A stretch of DNA of 64,000 nt from Acorus gramineus (taxonomy: Eukaryota > Streptophyta > Magnoliopsida > Acorales > Acoraceae): positions 17,631,979 through 17,695,978 of the forward strand of contig CM060847.1 of NCBI GenBank assembly GCA_030737835.1, in the 5' to 3' direction. Position 1 is the stretch's first letter; every line of letters begins with the position of its first letter. The translations under genes and the position numbers were made by a program. The notes beneath the pieces are model-generated. The model made no database searches. It was not told the DNA's origin and saw only the letters and a program-made list of their open reading frames with translations. This document shows positions 35,743 to 45,400 of this stretch, piece after piece.

Positions 35743-36059
35743 TTATGATTGTTGTGCTTTCTCAACTATATAAATCATGATCTCATCATTCATGACCACA
35801 ACTTCCATGGCGAACATAAAATAAAATGCATTTACTTCGGGTAATGATGCTATGCCATTGAGTTGAGTTATATGATATTTTAAAAAAATCGTTGTTCGGC
35901 AACGAGAATATATAAAATTGGTGCTCTCAATATTGCTACAACTGGAGCATATTTGAGGCATAATGGCCGGTGGACCTTTGTCAATGAGGTATTAATCTTT
36001 AAATCCTCTTCATTATGATGATGATGATGGTGAAATCTAATCATAATTTACATGTTCCT
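35743..36059 (-). other. Part of the copia element 2 leader without recognisable gag
   Basis: A 72-codon minus-strand frame (35743-35961) contains CSSCSNIES and a hydrophobic middle but no gag or CCHC motif. I cannot assign it. It occupies the place where a gag remnant would be expected. Confidence 0.3.
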
Positions 36060-36500
36060 GCTGGGATACATGGATCTTTTTTTTTTATTATTTGGTCCTT
36101 CAAGGACCTGAAAAATATATCATATAACTTTTGTTTGGTCCTACAGGGACACGAACAATCATGATTTTTGTATAGTCCTTCAGGGATAGAACAAAATAAA
36201 ATTTTACATGATCCTTCAAAGATTCATATAATCATAATTTTTGTACAGTCCTTCAGGGATAAAATAAAATAAAATTTGTATGATCCTTACAATATAATCA
36301 TAGTCCTTCAGGGACATTTTTAATCATATCTTTTACATGATTCTTCAAGGATCCATGTAATAATTTTTGTAGTCCTTCAGGGATAGAATAAAATTTGCAT
36401 GGTCTTAATTGGAACACATTATTCATAACTTCTACATGGTCCTTCAGGGATCCATGTAATTACAATTTTTGTATGATCCTATAGGGACACATGACATTGT
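36060..36500. repeat. Degenerate CCTTCAGGGA-type repeat array in the leader of copia element 2
   Basis: About twelve variants of GTCCTTCAGGGATA / GATCCTTCAAGGATCC are spaced 25-60 bp apart, separated by AT-rich TTTTTGTA or AATCATAATT spacers. Many units are themselves short palindromes (TCCTTCAAGGA). The array lies between the 5' LTR and pol, replacing recognisable gag sequence. Confidence 0.8.
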
Positions 36501-36970
36501 AACATTAAAATGAATTTCAAATCAAATATAAATATCAAATTAATTGATATTTGTGAGAACTTCTGGTTCTACACATAGATGTATAATATTTAAATTTTAA
36601 TAAAAGATGACAAACATGAAACAGTTACATGAAAAATAAATAATCAAATGATAGATGCCGCATACTGTTGCATGAGAAAATTGCATACTAGTTTTCATAA
36701 ATTAATCATATCATAACATATGTATGGAAAATTTTCACGGGGATTGCATGCATGGAAAATAAAAGATAGATGTATGCAGTACATCAGATGAAAATAAAAT
36801 GTATACGGGTTCTACACATAATTTGCATACGGTTCCATGCATATTGAAAAAAAATTAATCATATGTATGTAGTAGATGATTTACATAAAAATACATAACA
36901 TCAAGGGAGAGTATATTTTTTGATATAGATCATTAAGAACCCATCGATACAAACCTTTCTCTTTAACAAA

Positions 36971-36991
36971 GAGCTTCTCGTGCTGATAACG
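36971..36991 (-). other. Candidate primer-binding site of copia element 2
   Basis: On the minus strand, the sequence directly after the 5' LTR reads CGTTATCAGCACGAGAAGC. It is in the right place for a primer-binding site but is not the standard TGGTATCAGAGC of initiator tRNA-Met, so the priming tRNA is unclear. Confidence 0.45.
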
Positions 36992-37295
36992 TGTTGTAAA
37001 CTAAATAGAATATGATATATAGTATATAAACAAAGCACACAAGTATATAGAGAAGAGAAGTAGAGAGAGATTCTTATTCACTATTTGTTGGTTGAATACA
37101 AGAGAGAACCCCTCTATTTATAGGGTGCATAGAGGAATCCCAAAGGTGGAGAGTTACAAGTCTATAGAGGTGGGGGAGATAGTGGGGCACTAATGGGAGT
37201 GTTATGGAATAGAAGAGTGGGGGAGGTTATGGAGTTGAAGAGTGGGGGAGGTTATAGGTTAGAGAAGTGGTGGTTATCCACCATATCTCACAACA
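36992..37295 (-). repeat. 5' LTR of copia element 2
   Basis: 304 bp, TG...CA bounded, differing from 31399-31708 by a few small indels and one or two substitutions. The ATTAT target duplication lies immediately outside (37296-37300). Confidence 0.95.
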
Positions 37296-37300
37296 ATTAT

Positions 37301-38264
37301 AATTTATTCTCTTTTTTAATAAAAATGATTAAATGCATGCAGCACCCTGAAAAATGATCAATATTCAGATCGATCCTTCTAGAAGTCGGATATCTATATA
37401 CCCATATGTGATCATCTATTTTGGGAAATGAGGAGAGAGAGGATGTGTTTCAAATATTTTTCTGTACAGATTTGATTGGGTGCATCTCAGGAATAATGGC
37501 TAGGTATATTTTGTGAAGATTTAAAACTTTAACAAAGAGGCGTTTGTTGGGTCTCCGTTAGTATCACGTGAGACCATGTGAGAAGCTCTGGCCATGTGTC
37601 CCCTATTTTTGTTGGATGACACAGAAAATCTGTGTTTTTTTTCCTTGGAGGATCCAAACCCTTGCATCCCAATCTAGTAGACCCAAGGTGCAACAGCTGC
37701 CTCGTCGTGGAGGTCAAGGCATCTCCCCGCACCTTTATCGTTCTCTCTGCCGTCCGCCAACACCCCCACCCTGATCATGGCGCACACCACCCTTCACCGT
37801 CCCTCCACCGATACCATTGGCAATTGATCCCCCCTTCACCTGTTGGGTGGAAATGTGAAAAATTGATGACAATCTAATATACCTCATTGGATAGATATTG
37901 AGGTATATAGGCTGTTCATGAGACTCCCGTAGACCGTGTGTAACTGAGCTCTTTTTCTACATCACCCAAGGCCAGCCTCTTATATGAAAGGCCCAAACTT
38001 GTGTCCCCAATCTCCACAGGACCACAAGCTATCAATAATAATAATAATAATAATCTTCAAACTCGGGGCATTCATAATAATAATCATGCTCTCACAATGC
38101 TAGGCATCTGGGCACAGGATGATTTTCCGAGCAGCCTAATTCACTGAACAAGTCATCCATATGAATTATTTATGAATTAATGTCATTACATTACTTCCTG
38201 TAGATAACACTATTAATTATATCTTCATGTACTGACTATGTCATCTTGTACTCAGGGTCGTTAA
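37301..38264. other. Intergenic stretch upstream of CNL1
   Basis: 37560-37860 is unusually GC/C-rich for this window, with open frames on both strands but no motif I recognise; it could be a relic of a gene or element. A TAA trinucleotide run lies near 38036-38054. No gene is supported. Confidence 0.45.
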
Positions 38265-38585
38265 TTAACAGGGCAGCCTAAAATCTTGAATCTTGAGAGC
38301 TTGTGCTTCCCCATGGACACTGGTTACTCACAATATTGATCTTGTTTCACTGCCTCAGCTCTCATCATCCTCTCGCTGTGCTTTTTTTTATAAAAAAAAA
38401 AGTTGAAGGGAGTGCCGCTGTGATCGATCGAATTCGGGCATACTCAAGGTAGTTTCAAATCTTCCAAATGCATGCCATCTTGTCCTGTTTATTTTCCTTG
38501 TCTAGTTATCAGCCCAGTAATGGCCTCCAATACTGATATATATCATTCTCTTCTTTGTGACAAGGTGTTCCTCAGGGACCTAGCC
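38265..38585 (+). promoter_or_regulatory. 5' flank of CNL1 shared with CNL2
   Basis: From about 38265 (TTAATTAACAGGGCAGCCTAA) onward this region resembles 60490-60923 upstream of CNL2, including GATC...TTCACTCATACT/ATTCGGGCATACTC, then AAGGTAGTT and CAAATGCAT. Conservation outside the coding frame indicates that the promoter/leader was duplicated with the gene. AAG-GTAGTT, kept in both, could be a 5' splice site of a leader intron; that is inference. No convincing TATA box is identified. Confidence 0.4.
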
Positions 38586-41500
38586 ATGTTGTCTTCCATC
38601 ATAGATATCGCAAATGAGGCCGTGCAGTTTTGGGAGCCCACAAAACGCCATGCAAATTACTTCATTCATTACAAGAGATACATCCGTGATCTCAACGCCC
38701 ATGTCGAGAGCTTGGAGGCAAAGAAGAACGACCGCCAAACTCAGGCGAATGAAGTAGGAAGAGTACCCTCAGAAGAATTTAAATGCTGGCTGAAAAAGGT
38801 TGAAGAAGTCCAAAAGATTGCAGAGGAAATGGCAAATAAGGTCGGAGGAGAACGCGAGCAGTGCTTAACATGGCTCTCTGACTTGGGCTCACGTTATAGT
38901 CTGGGCAAGAAAGCGACGAAGAAGAAAGACTTGATCGATGAGCTCCTAAAGGAGATGCTGGATAATATATCAATGCCTGCACCTACCCAAGTGATCAAAT
39001 CATTGATCAATAAGGATTTTAAGGTTTATCAGTCCACAGATTTTGCATTGCAGAAGGTTATGGATGCATTGCAGAATGATGGAGTCCACATCATCGGTTT
39101 GTATGGAATGGGTGGTGTTGGTAAGACTACTCTAGCAAAAGAGATCAAGAGGCGAGCATTGGAACAGAACATGTTCAAAAAGGCTATCACGGTGACAATT
39201 TCTCAAAATCCAAACCTCGCTATCATACGGGAAAAGATGGCAGAGCAACTGGGAATCAATATCAAGCAAGAGAGCGTATCATCAGAGAAGCTTTTCAGTC
39301 TAATAAAACAAGTGGACCAAGTTCTTATAATATTGGACGATATGTGGAAGAGTTTGGACTTATCAGATATCGGGATCCCCCCTGACTGCTGCAAGATCAT
39401 CCTGACATCACGCAACGTAGAAGTTTGCAAATCCATGAGAAGCAAAGAAATTATACAGTTGGGAGTCTTATCACCAAAAGATTCATGGGAAATGTTCAAA
39501 GAGTACTCTGAGGTGGTTGAATCCTCCTCTGAATTGCAATGTCTTGTGGCACGAGATGTCGCCTCTGAATGCAAAGGATTGCCATTGGCCATAGCGACAG
39601 TTGGAAGGGCGTTAAGAGGAAAAAGCTTGCCTGAATGGGAGGATGCACTGGTTCAACTGAGGGCATCTGTTCCTGATAATATTTCTGAATTGAAAGATGT
39701 GTATATGCAACTTAAATTGAGTTATGATCATTTAAGCAAAGAAGCCCAATCATGCTTCTTATTGTGCAGTCTGTTTCCAGAAGATGATGAAATTTCCGTT
39801 GAACTGTTGACTTGGTATGCAATGGGGGAGGGTTTTTTGCAATGTGTCAACACACTTCAAGAAACAAAAAATAGAGTATTGTCCTTGGTTAATAAACTAA
39901 AGGCATCCTGCTTATTATTGGCGGAAGGAGGAAGAGGAAAAATGGTAAAAATGCATGACGTCGTTAGAGATGTCGCTATATACATCGGATCAAATGAAAA
40001 CCATGAAGGCTGTCTTTCAAAATCTTATCAAAATGAGCCAGATTGGGACAAATGGGAAACTGTGAAAGAATGTAAGAGGCTTTCTGTGATGAGTAAGAGC
40101 ATTTGTACCCTTCCAGAGAAATCTCCCAAGTGCTCGCACGTGCAAACTTTGTTGTTACAATTGAATTTAGAATTGAAAAAGATTCCTGATAAATTTTTTG
40201 AGAAGATGACATCACTCAGAGTGTTGGATCTCAGCCGGACCTCCATATCATCGCTTCCTGCATCCATGAGTTACCTCACAAATCTACAGGTGATCCTTCT
40301 AGATCACTGTTTTAATCTAAAAGATATATCTGCGCTTGGGAGCCAAAATAAACTTCAGGTGCTTAGTTTAAGAAGTACTCGTTTGAAGGAGTTGTCAAAG
40401 GTTGTTGGTAAATTTACTGGTTTGAAGTATTTAGATTTGAGAAATATTTACAGACTGAGAATACCGCCAAAAGTGATATCAAATCTGTGCCAGTTGGAAG
40501 AACTCCACGTGGGAGATAGTTTCACTAAATGGGAAGTTGGGGGAGGGGAAACCGAAGAAAATGCTCCTTTACATGAAATCCAGTCATTGATAAAATTGAA
40601 AGTACTATCAATCAAAGTGGACAAATATTGGGAAGACATGCTAGACAAGGAAATGAAACTAGAAACATTTGATATCATAGTCGGCCAAATCACAATGACG
40701 CATCATTGGAATTTTCAAGAGAGAGCATCTCTACGGGTCAATTTGTCAAACTTGGGTCTCCCGGGTTGGGTCAGTGTGTTGTTGCATAAAATAGAAAAAT
40801 TGAATCTAGTGAAGTCCAGTTGCCCCCAGTTGGATGCCACGGGTGGCGGTGGTTTGCAGTGTATGAAGTTTCTGGAATTAAATGAGTGCAAGGATATGGA
40901 ATTCATAGTTATTGGTCAAAATAGATCGAGCATCCCCTGCATTATACTCCCTCGTCTGAAAGGGTTGTATTTAAAAGACATGGAGAAATTGAGAGGTATA
41001 TGCAGCAGTCCACTTCCTAATGGCTCCCTGGAGGAACTGGAGTCTCTGGTATTAGAGAAGTGCAAGAAAATGGAATTCATCGTTATCAGTCAAAATAGCT
41101 CGAGCATCCCCTGCATTATACTCCCTCGTCTGAAAATGTTGTATTTAAAAGACATGGAGAAATTGAGAGGTATATGCAGCAGTCCACTTCCTAATGGCTC
41201 CCTGGAGGAACTGGAGTCTCTGGTATTAGAGAAGTGCAAGGAAATGGAATTCATCGTTATCGGTCAAAATAGCTCGAGCATCCCCTGCACTATACTCCCT
41301 CGTCTGAAAAGGTTGCATTTAAATGACATGGAGAAATTGAGAGGTATATGCAACAGTCCACTTCCTAATGGCTCCTTGGAGGAACTGAAGGTCCTTAAAG
41401 TTTGTCATTGCTCTATACTAAATATTAACCAAATTCTTCAGCAGTCCACTTCCGTGGAGGAACTTGATATCTCAAGTCAGGACTCCATGATAGAGATATT

Positions 41501-42449
41501 CAGCACTTGTTCGGGCAGCATTATAATCCCTCTTCTGAAAAGGTTGCATTTAAGAAACATGGAGAAATTGACAAGCATATGCAGCAGTCCACTTCCTAAT
41601 GGCTCCCTGGAGGAACTGGAGCTCCTTCTAGTTGATGATTGCTCTAAACTAAATATTCTCCAAATTCTTCAGCAGTCCACTTCCCTGGAGGAACTTCATA
41701 TCTTGAGGCAGGACTCTATGAGAGAGGTATTCAGCACTTGTTCGGCCAGCAGAGCATTGCTTCCGAGGTTGAGACGTATGACTCTCAGTGATTTACCTGA
41801 GTTGATGAGCATATGGAAGGGGGATTCCGTGCCTCCATTGGGAAGTTTCTCCAACCTTATTGAACTCACACTGATCAAATGCAATGAATTGAAATACGCT
41901 CTATCACCCAATCTGGCTCAGAGGCTTGAATCCCTTGAGGATCTTCATGTTAAAGATTGCAATATGATGAAGGGACTGATTTCACCATCCTTTCATGGCT
42001 TCTGCAACCTCCGGATTTTAGCGATTGAGAACTGTTCGGGATTTATCCATCTCTTTCTATTGCGGGTTGCTCAAAGCCTTGTAGAATTGGAGAGACTTTA
42101 TATAGAAGGCTGTGAACATATGGAGGTTATTGTGAGAGGGGAAGAAGGGGAGGCTGGAAGTGAAAGAATATTCCCTCGTTTGCAAGAAGTTTGGCTGACA
42201 TGGCTACCAAATCTTACAAGTTTTTGCTCTGTTGTTGGAGCAGGACAGGCATTCGCTCCGGTCCTACTCTTACCCTCACTTTCGAAAGTCTACGTGTATG
42301 ATTGTCCACGCCTGACGAGACTCCCTCTAGGATCCCAAAGTTCACCCAACCTGGAAAAGATAGAGGGAGAAAAGAAATGGTTGGAAGGGTTGGTGTGGGA
42401 CGACGAAAAAAGCAAGACCCGTTTCATTCCCCTTTTTGAATCAAGATAG
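38586..42449 (+). CDS. CC-NBS-LRR disease resistance protein (CNL1), intact
   Basis: Intronless 1287-aa intracellular immune receptor of the RPS2/RPS5/At4g27190-like CNL class. It is expected to bind ATP/ADP in the cytoplasm and trigger defence on sensing a pathogen effector or modified host protein. The coiled-coil region spans about residues 1-150. NB-ARC motifs: P-loop GMGGVGKTT (174-182), kinase-2 VLIILDDMW (246-254), RNBS-B IILTSR (about 272), GLPLA (331-335), RNBS-D CFLLCSLFPED (390-400), MHD as MHDVV (456-460). Leucine-rich repeats fill about 520-1260, including three near-identical 58-residue units. An upstream in-frame ATG (38472) would add 38 residues. I prefer 38586 because the corresponding upstream ATG in CNL2 is out of frame, so the extension is not conserved. 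All nucleotide-binding motifs are intact. Confidence 0.92.
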   Translation: MLSSIIDIANEAVQFWEPTKRHANYFIHYKRYIRDLNAHVESLEAKKNDRQTQANEVGRVPSEEFKCWLKKVEEVQKIAEEMANKVGGEREQCLTWLSDLGSRYSLGKKATKKKDLIDELLKEMLDNISMPAPTQVIKSLINKDFKVYQSTDFALQKVMDALQNDGVHIIGLYGMGGVGKTTLAKEIKRRALEQNMFKKAITVTISQNPNLAIIREKMAEQLGINIKQESVSSEKLFSLIKQVDQVLIILDDMWKSLDLSDIGIPPDCCKIILTSRNVEVCKSMRSKEIIQLGVLSPKDSWEMFKEYSEVVESSSELQCLVARDVASECKGLPLAIATVGRALRGKSLPEWEDALVQLRASVPDNISELKDVYMQLKLSYDHLSKEAQSCFLLCSLFPEDDEISVELLTWYAMGEGFLQCVNTLQETKNRVLSLVNKLKASCLLLAEGGRGKMVKMHDVVRDVAIYIGSNENHEGCLSKSYQNEPDWDKWETVKECKRLSVMSKSICTLPEKSPKCSHVQTLLLQLNLELKKIPDKFFEKMTSLRVLDLSRTSISSLPASMSYLTNLQVILLDHCFNLKDISALGSQNKLQVLSLRSTRLKELSKVVGKFTGLKYLDLRNIYRLRIPPKVISNLCQLEELHVGDSFTKWEVGGGETEENAPLHEIQSLIKLKVLSIKVDKYWEDMLDKEMKLETFDIIVGQITMTHHWNFQERASLRVNLSNLGLPGWVSVLLHKIEKLNLVKSSCPQLDATGGGGLQCMKFLELNECKDMEFIVIGQNRSSIPCIILPRLKGLYLKDMEKLRGICSSPLPNGSLEELESLVLEKCKKMEFIVISQNSSSIPCIILPRLKMLYLKDMEKLRGICSSPLPNGSLEELESLVLEKCKEMEFIVIGQNSSSIPCTILPRLKRLHLNDMEKLRGICNSPLPNGSLEELKVLKVCHCSILNINQILQQSTSVEELDISSQDSMIEIFSTCSGSIIIPLLKRLHLRNMEKLTSICSSPLPNGSLEELELLLVDDCSKLNILQILQQSTSLEELHILRQDSMREVFSTCSASRALLPRLRRMTLSDLPELMSIWKGDSVPPLGSFSNLIELTLIKCNELKYALSPNLAQRLESLEDLHVKDCNMMKGLISPSFHGFCNLRILAIENCSGFIHLFLLRVAQSLVELERLYIEGCEHMEVIVRGEEGEAGSERIFPRLQEVWLTWLPNLTSFCSVVGAGQAFAPVLLLPSLSKVYVYDCPRLTRLPLGSQSSPNLEKIEGEKKWLEGLVWDDEKSKTRFIPLFESR
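40896..41417 (+). repeat. Three 174-bp in-frame repeats in the CNL1 LRR region
   Basis: Units 40896-41069, 41070-41243 and 41244-41417 each encode 58 residues beginning MEFIVI(G/S)QN and containing DMEKLRGIC(S/N)SPLPNG. They are nearly identical in DNA. A longer partial duplication overlaps the third unit (CTGAAAAGGTTGCATTTAA at 41304 and again at 41535, 231 bp = 77 codons apart). All periods are multiples of three, so the frame is preserved. Confidence 0.93.
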
Positions 42450-42450
42450 T

Positions 42451-45400
42451 GAAGATGGTGGAATGTGATGCTATTTGATTGCGGTAACAAATTATCTATC
42501 AGTTCCTTTTATTACTTATAAATTATGGTGGCACTTTCTGTTTTTCTATTGTTATATATGTTGGTGATGCTAGGACAAAATGTTTTCCAGTTCACTTTGT
42601 CTAACTTCCTCATCATGTATTTGATGTCAAATTATTTGCATCGATTATCTATATTTGTTAGGTTCAGCTTTTGAGTCCCGTAATATCTTTCTGATAACAA
42701 TCTAGCTTCTGATATTTACTCTTCTCTTCAAAAAAAAAATTTCCAAATTAATAATCTTTTGGTTATGTATTAGGCCTCTTTATTTTCTTAATCTCGGTTC
42801 TTTGTAACTACTAGAAAGTTGGTTGAATTCTCTTTTTTAATTATTTTTTTTGTTGTGTTGTTGATTTTCAATCTACATGTAATATAGAAAGTCATCTATT
42901 TATTTTGTTGAATATCGACCATGAATATTTAATACAAATGTTGCTCAACATGAATGATTTGATTTTGAAAAAATCATCATTTCTATGAGAGAAACAAATA
43001 GAAAAAATCATGCACATCCATGACAGAGACGTAGAGTTGAACATGTTTCCTTTTTGTACCCTCCATTTTATTTAGGTTTCTATTACTCCTTTTTTTTTTT
43101 TGGTGAATTGCCTCTTTCCAGGCTCAAGTATATATATACCTCCATTTTATTCTAATAATGATATCTACAAGTTGTTCTTTTTCTTGTTTATCATGTTTTA
43201 CCCTATAACTTTATTCATTCACCCTCTTTAATTCAGGTATATAATTTGTCGAATTTGTCCATCACTTTTTTTTATTAAATCTCAATCTTCACATCTAGAG
43301 TCATTAACTATATATATTAAAGATATCGATTTAATTTCTATCATGAGAAACAATGTGATTTGATACTTTTTGAAATTATTTTGTGACATTTAGCAAAAGG
43401 TGCCCAGCTAAACGAAGCTATTCTATTCAATTTTGCAAGTCTCTATCAGATGAAACTGAAGCAAAGTCATGAAATGCAGAAGAACTACTCTTCTTAATTC
43501 TCTTGTGATGTTTAAAAGTGGCGTTTTGATGGGGACTAGAACGCTTTAGAGTTTTTTGTGGATTTGTTTTTTTTTCATGTATTTTGAGTGAATGAAACGA
43601 GAGTAAAAAAAAAGAAAAAAAATTAAGAAAAAAGGAAAAAGGAAAAAAAAAAAGAGGAGAAAATAGTGAGATTTGTGGGCATTTAGAGGATGGCATCAAC
43701 AAGAAAATATTTCTTTAACCCATATCTCTATGGGGTAGGACTCTTCCGAGTTTCATGTTGATTTCTATCTTTTGTTTCTTATGTATTGTGTGAGTGAAGT
43801 GAATATAAAAAAACAAAAAAAAAAAAAAAAAAGAAGAAGAGAGATTTGTGTGTGTGTAGAGAATGGTATCAACAATCATCATGGTGATAGTGAAGAAGAA
43901 GAAGATCTACTAGATAACCTTTTGATTGTGGTAATAAATTACTATTACGTTGTTGTTGCTTCTAGGATGATACATTTACTGATTACTTGGTCTACCTTCA
44001 TCTGCATATATTTGATTTTGAATTAGGGATTTGGGATTTGCATTGATTTTCTATTTGTTATGTTCTACTTGTGAGTTCAGCAATACCATTCCGGTAATAT
44101 CAATTATTCAAACTTTGTAGATCTTTTAATTGGGGCATTAAGTTTATATATTTGGCCTTTATTTTCTCTGTCATAGTTCTTCATTATTGTTTTGTTGTTT
44201 AATGTTGTTCTGCTATTGTTGCTTTTCAACCTGCCTATAATATAGAAATCCTTGTGTTTATTTTGATGTATATCAATAATGAATACTTACTGCATATGAC
44301 AATTGGCATTAATGATTTGATTATATCAAAAGCCTCATATACAATAAGAAGAAACAATTAGAACCTATTCATGAAATAAAAAGAGGTTTTTAGCTCCTTA
44401 GCTTTGTATTAACAGAGTTGAGGATTCATGTTTATGGACTGATTGATGGATTTGGTCTTCAACTTCATTAATCTAGCATGCTAACCAAATAAAGTGGGAG
44501 AGGGATGTAGAGAACACTTGTCATATTTTCTTCATTTGGCCTCCATTTTTGTTCAAGTTTTAATTACTTTTTAATATCATTTTAGATTCATTTAGTTGAG
44601 TAATGTCTGGATTAATTAAGGCCTACTTTAAAACCTCCAGATGGTTTTATGGGGAACATGCAAGTGAAGCGTAATTATGATGTTTGATGTTATCTACTTT
44701 CATTTGTTGCTTTAGTATAGAAAAATTATATCTGTTTGTGGAACTATCTAATTTGGAACATGAAAAATAAAATTATGGTATTTAACAAGAGTAATTCATT
44801 TACATATAAATCTATTTTATTGTTGTTTTATTAATTGTAAAACACATATAACTTAATGTAGCAGAAAACATAAATGAAATTTTAGTAAATAAATGAAAAG
44901 TCACATAAGAAAAGGGAGTCCAGGACTTGTATAGTTCATGATGAATGTACAGATTGTTCAATTTGAAAATCTTTGAATTTACTGTAATTTTTATTGTTTA
45001 TGCTGCTTTTTCCCCTTTAATTGTCATTTATTCATCCTCTTAAAGATTGAGGTATAATTTGCCATATATTGCTCATTCTATTGTTGCTAAATATCTCCAT
45101 ATCTATGGCTCCTCACATGCTACAAACATTAAGGAGAATGACTTGATTACTTCTATTGTGTGAAAATTAATGTAATTCAGTTCCCTTCTTGAATTATTTT
45201 GTGCATTTGACAAAAGATGACCAGCTAAATGAAGTTGTACTATTCTATTTTGTAGGTGAATTTATGACACATCTATCAAATGTGAAATCATGAAGAGATG
45301 AAGAACTATTATTCTTATTTGTCTTGTAATGTCTAGGATTTTTTATTTTTTGTGTTGCATCTTTATTATTTAGTATTGTGCAAAAAGAAAAACAAAAAAG

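Larger units (their letters stand above)
31399..37295 (-). mobile_element. Ty1-copia LTR retrotransposon, element 2 (recent, no recognisable gag)
   Basis: A 5.9-kb minus-strand element with 304-310 bp LTRs (3' LTR 31399-31708, 5' LTR 36992-37295). It is flanked by a perfect 5-bp duplication ATTAT (31394-31398 and 37296-37300). The LTRs differ by only a few indels and substitutions, so insertion is recent. Pol is nearly continuous, with protease-like, integrase, RT and RNase H domains in copia order. The 1.35 kb between pol and the 5' LTR, where gag should be, contains no gag or CCHC motif but a run of degenerate short repeats. It is either a deletion derivative or a lineage with an unrecognised gag. 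Confidence 0.95.

Noticed and set aside
36060-36500. CRISPR-like array (short palindromic repeats with spacers)
   Set aside because: Repeats are degenerate, spacers are irregular and AT-rich, and the context is the leader of a plant retrotransposon.
37529-37877. Possible gene in the GC-richer block upstream of CNL1
   Set aside because: Open frames on both strands are short and match nothing I recognise; composition alone is insufficient.
38472-38585. N-terminal 38-residue extension of CNL1
   Set aside because: The corresponding segment of CNL2 is out of frame with its coding region, and the extension has no resistance-protein motif; the start at 38586 is better supported.
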